DNA of 41,009 bases, from NCBI GenBank assembly GCA_903867185.1, contig CAIPQK010000213.1, forward strand, positions 1 through 41,009, read 5' to 3'. A model generated the notes under the pieces. It did not search any database. It was not told the DNA's origin and worked only from the letters and a program-made list of their open reading frames with translations. Below, one piece after another: positions 33,984 to 41,009 of the stretch (position 1 is the first letter of the stretch; each line of letters begins with the position of its first letter). The DNA is from an uncultured Candidatus Nemicrothrix sp. (GTDB lineage: Bacteria; Actinomycetota; Acidimicrobiia; Acidimicrobiales; Acidimicrobilacustridaceae). A program made the translations under genes and the position numbers.

Positions 33984-34007
33984 CTGAGCGGCGCCTCGAC
34001 CGCTCAG
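33984..34007 (-). promoter_or_regulatory. Perfect 8-bp hairpin between thioesterase-like and MMPL genes
   Basis: CTGAGCGG and CCGCTCAG are exact complements around an 8-nt loop, in the 93-bp gap between two same-strand genes. No T-run follows, so it is either a weak terminator of the upstream gene or a structure or operator in the MMPL leader. Confidence 0.35.
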
Positions 34008-34051
34008 ACGATACCGGGGGGAAAGTTCATGGCCACCCCCGACGAACAGGG

Positions 34052-34900
34052 CTAGCTGGGACTAGGAGCGACACGAACGACACCGGATGTCGTTCGCCTT
34101 CCGTTTCCATCGTCATCAAACAGGTCCACTCGGATGCATCCTTCCGAAGGTGGACCGACAAAACGCGCTGAGCTGACAATCGGGGCAATGCGATTCTGGG
34201 CAAGAAAACGCACTTCCATCTCAATGACGACATGCGGATGATCTCCCCCAAGCAATTCGTCAGCGAGATCCTCAGCGGCGGCTTCGATCAATCCGGCCAC
34301 AACGGCTCCCTGCATCGCCCCTGCCGGATTCAGCAATTCCGTCTGCAGTTCTGCAGCGACTTCTCCGCGCGAACGATCCCGCGAGATGAAACCCGCCGCT
34401 GAACGAAGCGTCTCATCAAGCGGCACCGATGGCATCCGAGTTACTGCCGAGTGCGCATCGAACGGCGGCTTCACCGGATCGCCATCACGACGAGAAACTT
34501 TCGCGAAGCTAATGAGGCTGCTCCCCCACTCAACCTCGTCGACCACAAGTGGCATTTCGCAAACTGCCGATCGTCCACCATTGCGAAGAATCACCGCTCG
34601 CGTTTCAATCGATATCGGTGCAATGGCACGAGGGAGCCGTATCGACAGATCCGATGTGAATGCCCAGCAGTTTGGATCGGTATCGATTGTCATTCCGCCA
34701 ACAACATCAATCAAGAACGCAACTGCCGCCATCGATGCTGCACCGCGTGATGCAATCGCTCGCGGTGAGGACAAGTGGCCAACCAATTGACCGTTGTCCA
34801 AAGTGAGAGACGTGCCGAGACGAGCCGGAATCGAGGAAATCACATTGGGGATATCAGTCACGCCGAGACGATAATGCCCAACGGCAAGAGGACTGCACAC
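34052..34900 (-). CDS. Hotdog-fold thioesterase-like protein (double hotdog)
   Basis: 282 residues from a GTG. Two successive regions look like PaaI/4HBT-type hotdog domains: the first around AAVAFLIDVVGGMTIDTDPNCWAF and SIRLPR, the second around GAMQGAVVAGLIEAAAEDLA and EVRFLAQNR. Such tandem proteins hydrolyse acyl-CoA thioesters. The start is uncertain: no Shine-Dalgarno sequence precedes 34900, and in-frame GTG codons 13 and 19 codons later are alternatives. It is divergent to an SDR gene (64 bp). Confidence 0.75.
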   Translation of the reverse strand: MCSPLAVGHYRLGVTDIPNVISSIPARLGTSLTLDNGQLVGHLSSPRAIASRGAASMAAVAFLIDVVGGMTIDTDPNCWAFTSDLSIRLPRAIAPISIETRAVILRNGGRSAVCEMPLVVDEVEWGSSLISFAKVSRRDGDPVKPPFDAHSAVTRMPSVPLDETLRSAAGFISRDRSRGEVAAELQTELLNPAGAMQGAVVAGLIEAAAEDLADELLGGDHPHVVIEMEVRFLAQNRIAPIVSSARFVGPPSEGCIRVDLFDDDGNGRRTTSGVVRVAPSPS

Positions 34901-34964
34901 TCGTCAGAGAATCGACGATCGTTTTACAGCAGCGCTGTCGCCTCAACGGTGACAGGATGCGCCT

Positions 34965-35708
34965 ATGTTCGATCTCACTGGAAAGACCGCCCTCGTCACT
35001 GGCTCTGGACAAGGAGTCGGCCTTGGAATCGCCCGAACACTGATTGATGCAGGCGCAATCGTCTACATCAATGACCTCGTTGGCGAACGTGCAATCGCTG
35101 CGGCCGACGAACTCGGCCCTAAGGCCCGGCCGCTTCCATTCGACGTCGCAAACTTTGCCGATGTCGAAGCGGCGATCGCTACTGCCGATCCGATCGACAT
35201 TTTGGTAAACAACGCCGGCATCCCACCCTCGATGCGCGCCGTGAAGTTCCGCGACCTTCCTCGCGAGGAATGGGGACCGTACGTCGATGTCAATCTCTAT
35301 GGCGTGCTCAATTGCGTAAAGGCTGTTCTTGACGGCATGTGCGAGCGCAGTTGGGGTCGCATCATCACGATCTCTTCTGGAGCAGGCACCCAGGGTTTGA
35401 ACATTGGCGTTTCCATCTACGGGGCGGGCAAAGGCGCCGGAATTTCCTTTATGCGCCACATCGCTATGGAGAACGCTGGAGACGGTGTTACTGCCAACAC
35501 GCTTGCGCTTGGCCTTATGCAACGCGATGAACCCGGGATCTCCGAAGACCAGCGAACAGTTACTGCAAAGATCGCAAAGACGGTTCCTGCAGGGCGGCTC
35601 GGCTCGGGGACCGACATCGGTTACGCCTGCGTTTACCTCGCCTCCGAAGAAGCCTCTTGGGTAACAGGACAAACCATCGCGATCAACGGCGGGTCTTCCA
35701 CCACCTGA
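34965..35708 (+). CDS. Short-chain dehydrogenase/reductase (SDR)
   Basis: 247-residue classical SDR: cofactor motif TALVTGSGQGVGLGIA, NAG motif NNAGIP, catalytic Ser in TISSGAG, Tyr152 and Lys156 in YGAGKGAG, and the usual C-terminal GSGTDIGYACVYLASEEASWVTG ending in INGG. It probably acts as a 3-oxoacyl or alcohol dehydrogenase; substrate not determinable. The ATG at 34965 has AGGA 7 nt upstream, and also a CAGGAT hexamer 6 nt upstream, so a leaderless start is not excluded. Confidence 0.88.
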   Translation: MFDLTGKTALVTGSGQGVGLGIARTLIDAGAIVYINDLVGERAIAAADELGPKARPLPFDVANFADVEAAIATADPIDILVNNAGIPPSMRAVKFRDLPREEWGPYVDVNLYGVLNCVKAVLDGMCERSWGRIITISSGAGTQGLNIGVSIYGAGKGAGISFMRHIAMENAGDGVTANTLALGLMQRDEPGISEDQRTVTAKIAKTVPAGRLGSGTDIGYACVYLASEEASWVTGQTIAINGGSSTT

Positions 35709-35788
35709 GGCATTTCTGCGGAGCATGCAATCGCCAAGCAAGCACAAGCTCGCCGTCACGTCTTTCCCCTGCCATGTATGCACGAAGA

Positions 35789-35818
35789 AGAGGGCGCCGG
35801 CCGAAGCCGACGCCCTCT
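35789..35818 (-). terminator. Rho-independent terminator of the substrate-binding protein gene
   Basis: A 12-bp stem (8 pairs, one mismatch, 4 pairs) closed by a CGAA tetraloop, GC-rich, 27 bp after the stop of the minus-strand gene at 35846. On that strand the following bases are TTCTTCG. It lies within the 137-bp gap 35709-35845 and may serve both converging genes. Confidence 0.75.
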
Positions 35819-35845
35819 CAACATGGATGACTCAGTACCTACCGA

Positions 35846-37264
35846 TTACGAAATCGGATACCACTTGCTGTCGACGGGCACCCAGCACTGAATATCAACG
35901 GGGCAGTTGTTATAGGTGCCGTTGGCATTCTTTGCCGTACCGGTCGGGGCAGCGGTCAACTTGTCAGCGTGGACATACAGGGCCAGATACGACTTACCCG
36001 GTGCCTGTGAACCCTTGCCATCGGAACCCAGCGCATACGGCAGATCACCAAGTCCGCGAACGGCCTTCATAAAACTCTCGCGGGTCAGGTTCTTTCCTGC
36101 CTTTTCCAAGCCCTTCTTGATGACGTCTGCAAACATGCACTCGTTCGGCGGATAGTCAGAGCTGACCTTCATTCCGTCAGGCAGTGTGCGAGTTTCACCT
36201 GAAGGAACGCCGGCATAGGACTTTGCTCCTGCAAAATCATTCACCACGAGTGCGTCGTACGTTGCCCGACACTGCTTCTCGAAGTCATTGTCGGCTCGCA
36301 GCTTTCCATCGGAAGTCGTTGAGTCACCATCAGAGGTGAAACAGACGCTGCCAACCGCTGACGCTTTAAGGCTCTTGCCGCCATAAGCCGAGCACATTGA
36401 TGAAGCAACATCGAGAATTGAAAAGTTCCATTTGTTGTCAGCAACGTTGTCCCAGAACCCGCCAGAAGCGGTGAACTGAAGGGCAACAACTACATCGGTC
36501 ACGTTGGCTGCTTTAAACGTGTTCACAGCAGCTGCCGATTCCGTGTTCTGAATACCCGGATCACCCTGAAGGGTATTGACCTGCGCAACGGTGACTTTGT
36601 TGCCATTTGCTTCAAGTAAGGCCTTTGCGGTTGCCGTCGCAGCAATGTGCTCTGGTCCGTTACCGGACAAGATTCCAACCACTGCAGTTTTACTGATACG
36701 TCCTGAATCGATTGCCGCTTTCGTTCCAGCTGCAGCATTGGTTTCCACTGGCGCCTTGGTTGACGTCAACCACCCGGTGTCGTGAGCGGACTGCGGCGCC
36801 ACGTCACCGAAGAAGGACGGGACACCTGCAGCGACTATGCACTCGATGTACTTCGCTCCGAGACCATTGGCATTGACGAAAGCGAAAAGTTCGTTGTTGA
36901 TGGTGGCGTCGTCACAAACTTTCTGGCCAGTTGCGGGCTTCACCGGATCCCAGGTCAGCACGACACCTTCGACCTTGCGGCCGTTAATGCCGCCAGCAGC
37001 ATTCCAAGCATCGAAGTATGACGTGACGCGTTTTGAAAGATTTTGGGTCGTTAACGCCGGGGCGAGAGCCATTCCGGCAGCACGAAGCCCATCGAGATCG
37101 GAAACCGCAACACCGATCTTGATCGTGGTGTCGGTGACTCCGGTGGTGTTACCGCCGCCCGATGACCCACTGCCACTGCTTGAACCACATGCAGCAGCTC
37201 CAACCGTGAGCAACATCGCACACGTGATGGCACCCAGAATTCGCACTGTCGATGACCGTCTCAT
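35846..37264 (-). CDS. ABC transporter substrate-binding lipoprotein, Liv/amide type
   Basis: 472 residues. A signal peptide ends in a lipobox (GAAACGSSS), followed by a Gly/Ser linker and a type I periplasmic-binding-like domain (TTIKIGVAVSDLDG at the N-terminus, DAWNAAGGINGRKVE as the family hallmark). Members bind branched-chain amino acids, amides, urea or aromatic compounds for high-affinity import. Permease and ATPase genes are not in the window, so it may be an orphan receptor. AGGGTCAGGA directly precedes the ATG. A strong terminator follows. Confidence 0.9.
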   Translation of the reverse strand: MRRSSTVRILGAITCAMLLTVGAAACGSSSGSGSSGGGNTTGVTDTTIKIGVAVSDLDGLRAAGMALAPALTTQNLSKRVTSYFDAWNAAGGINGRKVEGVVLTWDPVKPATGQKVCDDATINNELFAFVNANGLGAKYIECIVAAGVPSFFGDVAPQSAHDTGWLTSTKAPVETNAAAGTKAAIDSGRISKTAVVGILSGNGPEHIAATATAKALLEANGNKVTVAQVNTLQGDPGIQNTESAAAVNTFKAANVTDVVVALQFTASGGFWDNVADNKWNFSILDVASSMCSAYGGKSLKASAVGSVCFTSDGDSTTSDGKLRADNDFEKQCRATYDALVVNDFAGAKSYAGVPSGETRTLPDGMKVSSDYPPNECMFADVIKKGLEKAGKNLTRESFMKAVRGLGDLPYALGSDGKGSQAPGKSYLALYVHADKLTAAPTGTAKNANGTYNNCPVDIQCWVPVDSKWYPIS

Positions 37265-37460
37265 TCCTGACCCTTCGATTGAGTTCTGATTTGCCCCGTT
37301 GAGGGCACGCCCCTGACTTGCGATTCATGGCCAATAGAACGACTTATCGTCTCTGGCAGGGGTGTCATCGGTCACAGTACCCTGAAAGAGGACTTTCTGC
37401 GACGATGTTCCAGAAATCTGGTCATGCTCTGCCACGCTCCCAATGACGAAGGAAACACAC

Positions 37461-38186
37461 ATGTCGGTCGATCCCGCCGCGCAACCCGACACAAGTCACC
37501 TTCGACTCCAGATTCATCTCGCCGCCAGAGGCGGTTGCCGCGGTGCACTCGCCGAACGCGTTCGCGAACTCGCACACGAAGCCGCCGCGACCCTCAAGAG
37601 CAACGTCTCGATCACGTTGTTGACCCAGGTCGACAACGATCCGTTCCCCGCAGCAAACCCCTTGTGTCGTCCCTTTGACGTCGTGCTTGAGATCGAAACT
37701 GACTCGATATCCGGCCTCGACTCACTACTTGATTCTGTGCAAAATTTCGGTGACAGCGTCGCTGATCTCGCCCACCTTGATCTTTCGGCAGCGCTCGTTG
37801 GCGCCCCGCAGAAACTCATCCAGAGCACTCCCCCACCGTTGCGCTACCTCTACCTCATGCGTCGAAAGGCTCATACGACACATGACGCGTACATCGACTA
37901 CTACTTCCACAATCATTCAAACTTCGGCTTTATCACCCCAAATATTTCTGGCTATACCCAGTTTCATGTCGATGCAGCAGCATCCTCCGATGTGGCAAAA
38001 CGCCTGGGCGTAGGAACGACCGTCGTTGACAGCGTGAGTGAACTTTCGATTGAGTCACTCGATTTGTTCTTCGAGGGAATTGGCGATGGCCGACTTGGAA
38101 TCGAAGCAGCGGAGGATGAAGCGCGTTTCGTCGATCGAGACAATTCCGTTTCGTTTCTCTGCACTACTGAGACGATTGTTGCGTGA
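37461..38186 (+). CDS. EthD domain-containing protein
   Basis: 241 residues. The C-terminal half contains an EthD-type ferredoxin-like domain (RYLYLMRRKAHTTHDAYIDY, then HNHSNFGFITPNISGYTQFHVD); the N-terminal half has a similar alternating strand-helix pattern and may be a degenerate second copy. EthD proteins accompany ether- or steroid-degradation oxygenases, with unclear biochemical role. The ATG at 37461 is preferred over 37443 because AAGGA lies 7 nt upstream. The 196-bp gap before it holds no recognisable gene. It converges with the phosphotransferase (2-bp gap). Confidence 0.8.
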   Translation: MSVDPAAQPDTSHLRLQIHLAARGGCRGALAERVRELAHEAAATLKSNVSITLLTQVDNDPFPAANPLCRPFDVVLEIETDSISGLDSLLDSVQNFGDSVADLAHLDLSAALVGAPQKLIQSTPPPLRYLYLMRRKAHTTHDAYIDYYFHNHSNFGFITPNISGYTQFHVDAAASSDVAKRLGVGTTVVDSVSELSIESLDLFFEGIGDGRLGIEAAEDEARFVDRDNSVSFLCTTETIVA

Positions 38187-38188
38187 GA

Positions 38189-39265
38189 TCAGAAGCCACC
38201 AAATGATCTGATAGCCGAACGAGCTTCAAGATCAGCGACCGCCGCCTGTGATCTGTCGAGAAATGCAGCGGCGAACACCTGTCGTTGCGGTGTCGCATCG
38301 ACAGGGAAGGTAACGACCTGACACGAGGCCAAAACCGTGTACCCCGCGTGGACCCGATGGGCCAGCCAAGCGTCATCCCACGAAAGCGGTTCTCCCCCGC
38401 CAGCATTCCAAATCTCGAGATAGTGCGAAAGTAAGTCGCGCTCATGGGTACGTCGATCTTCAACAGCAAGAGCCATTGTGAGGAAGTAACTGACATCTCT
38501 CATTGGCGTATTGATATTGATGATTCCCCAATCTAAAAATCCCGTGCGGCCTCCATCAAAAAAGAGATTTCCGATATGGGGATCACCGTGGATAACAGTC
38601 TGTGGACCGCGATGCCAGAGTTCCTGCAATTGGGCTGGATGCGCGACGCAAAGCTCTGCCATCTCGGCAAACTCATCGCTTAACCGATCACGGTGGTTTT
38701 CGAGTCCGTAACGAAGCATGACTGATCCGTAATCGCTACTTGAACTCGTCGCCAGAATCCAAGGCACTTCTGATTTTCGGGTCTTCGGGTCGAGATAACG
38801 CAGATGGAGCGCCGCTAAATCTTCAAGCGCTACCGCCGCCGAATCTGAGGTGACCCCTAGGCGTCCGTCGGAAATCACACAGCCCGATGCATCGAGATCT
38901 TCGAGAAGAAGGATGAACGTTCCATCGGAGCGCTCTTGGGCAACCAACACTTCGGGAACACGCATGCCGAGCCTCGGAGCAAGTTGCTCGTAAAACTTCA
39001 CTTCGCGCTCGCCCATGCCGGTGCGCAGTATCGCTTCGCGTCGGTTCGGGTCGCTTGGCGGAAGTTTGCAAAACATTGTTTCAGGCGCGCCGCCAGAAAT
39101 GTCATACGAGACGCGCAACTTTGCATGTGCATTAGTGACTTGTCGCTGTTGCGTCACTTCTATCGATGAAACAGCGACCCCGGGGAATTTCACAGTCAGC
39201 GCCTGCGAGAGCCACTCGGGGTGAATCTCCGTTGCATCTGACGGCAGCACAGAATGATCTGTCAC
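38189..39265 (-). CDS. APH/choline-kinase-like phosphotransferase
   Basis: 358 residues of the aminoglycoside-phosphotransferase/ecdysteroid-kinase-like fold. Motifs are FILLLEDLDASG (hinge), the catalytic loop HGDPHIGN with Asp and Asn, and FLDWG supplying the second metal-binding Asp. In actinobacteria such proteins, including ACAD10-like ones, often sit with acyl-CoA or hydroxyacid metabolism and phosphorylate small hydroxyl substrates; resistance is not implied. The GTG start overlaps the stop of the upstream 2-hydroxyacid dehydrogenase in GTGA, so translation is coupled. Confidence 0.85.
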   Translation of the reverse strand: MTDHSVLPSDATEIHPEWLSQALTVKFPGVAVSSIEVTQQRQVTNAHAKLRVSYDISGGAPETMFCKLPPSDPNRREAILRTGMGEREVKFYEQLAPRLGMRVPEVLVAQERSDGTFILLLEDLDASGCVISDGRLGVTSDSAAVALEDLAALHLRYLDPKTRKSEVPWILATSSSSDYGSVMLRYGLENHRDRLSDEFAEMAELCVAHPAQLQELWHRGPQTVIHGDPHIGNLFFDGGRTGFLDWGIININTPMRDVSYFLTMALAVEDRRTHERDLLSHYLEIWNAGGGEPLSWDDAWLAHRVHAGYTVLASCQVVTFPVDATPQRQVFAAAFLDRSQAAVADLEARSAIRSFGGF

Positions 39266-40359
39266 TTCTCCCCCATGGCGATCTCGTCGTCAGACAAAAC
39301 TTGGTTCTTCAGCGATTCGCCGGCGAGGTAGCGCTGCAGATTTTCACGGAAGAGAGCGTGCAGGTTTGCCCAGAAGTTGTCGCTGGACGTTGAGCAATGG
39401 GCAGAAATCAGAAGATTCGGTACTTCCCAGAGTGCCGAACTTGCGTCAAGTGGTTCCGTGCTGGCCACATCAATTGCCGCGCCAGCAAGATGTCCAGATG
39501 AAAGTGCCTCGGACAGTGCTCGTTCATCGACCGCGCTGCCACGACCCACATTGATGAACAACGAACCTTTCGGCATCGCTGCGAATTCGACATCTCCAAA
39601 TAGTCCTCGGGTCGTTGCCCGTTCAGGAACAGCAGAGACCACCGCATCGCATCTGGCCAACATGTTGTGAAGTTGATCGGTGGGAAAGAGCCCGTCGACA
39701 TCGGGATCGATGTCGCCCGGGCGAGCCGATGCACGAGTCGCAAGCACTTCCATTCCAAACGCTCGGGCCCGCAACGCCACCTGACGTCCTATGGCGCCAA
39801 AGCCGACAATCCCAAGTGTTGAGCCAGCGATTTCTTTCCCGTACTTCGGCTCCCAACTATGGGCCCGTTGCATTGCGTCGATCTCGGGAAGGCGCTTCCA
39901 GTGCTGGAGCAAGCGAGCGAGAACGAACTCAGAAATAGAGACTGCGTTGACGCCAGCTGCATTTGTAAGGCGGATTCCCGCTGGACCGAGACCAGCCGAC
40001 ATCAACTGACTAGCGCCAGCCCCCATACCCTGAACCCATCGAAGGTTTGGGGCCACGGTTGACACGTCAAACGGCAAGTCCATCGCAAGGACTATCTCGA
40101 CTCGCCCAAACGCGTCACGCTGTTGTTGCGTCAACTCGGGGCACAGTTGGCGATAGTCCTCGTTGGGTTTCGCACCGCGTTGTGTGCGGAGTTGTTCGCT
40201 TTCGGTGTAGCGCACATTGAGAACTTCGATTCGCGCATCCAATGCCTTCAGCGCCGCGATATCGCGCTCGAATTCCTCGCGAGGACGTAGTTCCCATTCT
40301 CCTGGGTACATGATGCCCACGACGATTGGCGCAGTCGTCTCGCTCTCACCAACCCGCAT
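39262..40359 (-). CDS. D-isomer 2-hydroxyacid dehydrogenase family protein
   Basis: 365 residues from the ATG at 40359, which has GGGG 6 nt upstream. The NAD-binding domain has STLGIVGFGAIGRQVALRA, and the catalytic Arg, Glu and His lie in INVGRGSAVDE, VASTEPLD and SAHCST. These enzymes reduce 2-keto acids or oxidise D-2-hydroxyacids (glycerate, lactate, phosphoglycerate-type substrates). The acidic start-domain sequence QGMGAGASQLMSAGL fits the glyoxylate/hydroxypyruvate reductase-like branch. The frame is open to 40473, but that part lacks family features. It is coupled to the phosphotransferase gene, suggesting a shared pathway. Confidence 0.87.
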   Translation of the reverse strand: MRVGESETTAPIVVGIMYPGEWELRPREEFERDIAALKALDARIEVLNVRYTESEQLRTQRGAKPNEDYRQLCPELTQQQRDAFGRVEIVLAMDLPFDVSTVAPNLRWVQGMGAGASQLMSAGLGPAGIRLTNAAGVNAVSISEFVLARLLQHWKRLPEIDAMQRAHSWEPKYGKEIAGSTLGIVGFGAIGRQVALRARAFGMEVLATRASARPGDIDPDVDGLFPTDQLHNMLARCDAVVSAVPERATTRGLFGDVEFAAMPKGSLFINVGRGSAVDERALSEALSSGHLAGAAIDVASTEPLDASSALWEVPNLLISAHCSTSSDNFWANLHALFRENLQRYLAGESLKNQVLSDDEIAMGEK

Positions 40360-40520
40360 GCAGTCCCCCAAGGTTTTCTGACGAGGCAGCAGGAGCATCT
40401 CCCCGCCATTCACAGTGTTCCAAACTTCCCTTGCCCTCGCCGAGCCAATCCCCGGGAAGAATCCACGGCCCACCGAAGCAACTTGCCGAATAGAGTTCCG
40501 AAGGACCTAGGGGGAAGATC

Positions 40521-41009
40521 GTGGACATCGAAATAGTTGCTGAAGGACTTGGCTTTGCCGAAGGTCCAGTTGAGATGCCCAACGGTGACATCGTCACTGT
40601 TGATGTGCGCGGTGGGCGAATCATGCGGAGTCAGGCAGACGGGTCAACCCGAGAGATCGCATCGCCCGGCGGTGGCCCGAACGGCGCCGCCATCGGCCCC
40701 GATGGAGCTCTCTACGTCGTCAACAACGGTGGCTTCCCGTGGAGCGAACGCAGTGGACTGCTTATTCCCGTCGACGAAAACGGCAGCACGCGACCGGCGA
40801 ACTTTGAAGGCGGCTGGGTCGACAGAATCGATCCCGAAACCGGCGACATCAACCGACTCTTTGATGGCCTTGATGGAGAGCGTTTCCTTGGCCCAAACGA
40901 CATCGTCTTCGACCAAAGCGGCGGATTCTGGTTCACCGACCTCGGAAAGTCCGACTCTCGCTCGATGGACCGTGGCTCGCTGTTCTACGCGCGTCCCGAC
41001 GGAACGGGA
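40521..41009 (+). CDS. SMP-30/gluconolactonase family protein (5' part only)
   Basis: 163 residues visible, running off the right edge. Beta-propeller features of the SMP-30/gluconolaconase/LRE-like family: GFAEGPVEMPNGDIVTVDV contains the first metal-ligand Glu, SPGGGPNGAAIGPDGALYVVNNGG the second blade, and FLGPNDIVFDQSGGFWFTDLG the Asn and Asp region. Members hydrolyse sugar or other lactones. The GTG at 40521 has a strong AGGGGG 6 nt upstream. It is divergent to the 2-hydroxyacid dehydrogenase (161-bp gap, in which I see no other gene). A lactonase next to an acid dehydrogenase fits sugar-acid catabolism. Confidence 0.85.
   Translation, partial: MDIEIVAEGLGFAEGPVEMPNGDIVTVDVRGGRIMRSQADGSTREIASPGGGPNGAAIGPDGALYVVNNGGFPWSERSGLLIPVDENGSTRPANFEGGWVDRIDPETGDINRLFDGLDGERFLGPNDIVFDQSGGFWFTDLGKSDSRSMDRGSLFYARPDGTG

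Noticed and set aside
34854-35783. 309-codon open frame antisense to the SDR gene
   Set aside because: It mirrors the coding SDR strand, has no family motif and would start and end inside neighbouring control regions.
38189-39265. Antibiotic resistance role for the APH-fold protein
   Set aside because: The fold is shared by many metabolic kinases, and coupling to a dehydrogenase points to metabolism.

Overview
The window reads as a chromosome segment of a free-living, aerobic, high-to-moderate GC actinobacterium. Evidence for this is a cydABDC-type bd oxidase operon with a short Q-loop, a deazaflavin (F420)-type DDN protein, an MmpL-family exporter, a Sap/GAP-like membrane protein, a GH5 cellulase with an actinobacterial CBM2, Thr-rich lipoprotein linkers, GTG/TTG starts and many fatty-acid or steroid-type catabolic enzymes. 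Acidimicrobiia (Ilumatobacter-like freshwater or marine lineages) is my best guess; this is inference from gene content, not a database result. Genes are packed tightly: convergent neighbours are separated by 2-35 bp or overlap, and no gap reaches 300 bp. The largest gap, about 240 bp, lies before cydA. I see no tRNA, rRNA, CRISPR array, insertion sequence or prophage gene.

Layout. (1) 1-2220: a divergent cluster that looks like phosphonate catabolism. A phosphonate-monoester-hydrolase-like sulfatase (cut by the window edge) is back to back with a PhnY/TmpA-like Fe(II)/2-oxoglutarate oxygenase, which is translationally coupled to a PhnZ-like HD-domain oxygenase. (2) 2224-5931: NAD(P)-dependent oxidoreductases (dihydrodipicolinate-reductase-like protein, epimerase-like protein, SDR) and an F420-type DDN protein. 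(3) 5966-12365: DsbA/FrnE-like protein, MFS transporter, Sap-like membrane protein, TauD/TfdA dioxygenase, a lipoprotein, and a coupled acyl-CoA dehydrogenase/enoyl-CoA hydratase pair. (4) 12563-18395: the cydABDC operon with a perfect 7-2-7 inverted repeat just upstream of cydA. (5) 18386-24749: alpha/beta hydrolase, a polytopic membrane protein with a Gly-rich tail, a serine beta-lactamase-like lipoprotein, a saccharopine-dehydrogenase-like protein and a LOG-family protein. (6) 24846-28800: secreted GH5-CBM2 cellulase, a HAPMO-like Baeyer-Villiger monooxygenase and a mini-lipoprotein. (7) 28861-33958: exonuclease III, membrane proteins, a DMT-type transporter and an MMPL exporter. (8) 34052-41009: hotdog thioesterase-like protein, SDR, a Liv-type binding protein with a clear terminator, EthD protein, a coupled phosphotransferase/2-hydroxyacid dehydrogenase pair and the start of an SMP-30/gluconolactonase gene.

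How the parts work together. The most coherent candidate system is at the left edge. A phosphonate diesterase/monoesterase could release a simple phosphonate from an ester, and the oxygenase plus HD-oxygenase pair could then oxidise it to phosphate without C-P lyase. The individual families are known; the combination in this kind of organism is what deserves testing. A second thread is gene expression. Four genes without a Shine-Dalgarno sequence carry TANNNT exactly 6 nt before the start codon, which suggests leaderless transcripts, including both arms of the phosphonate cluster. The rest of the window is an ordinary heterotroph's catabolic and transport repertoire.
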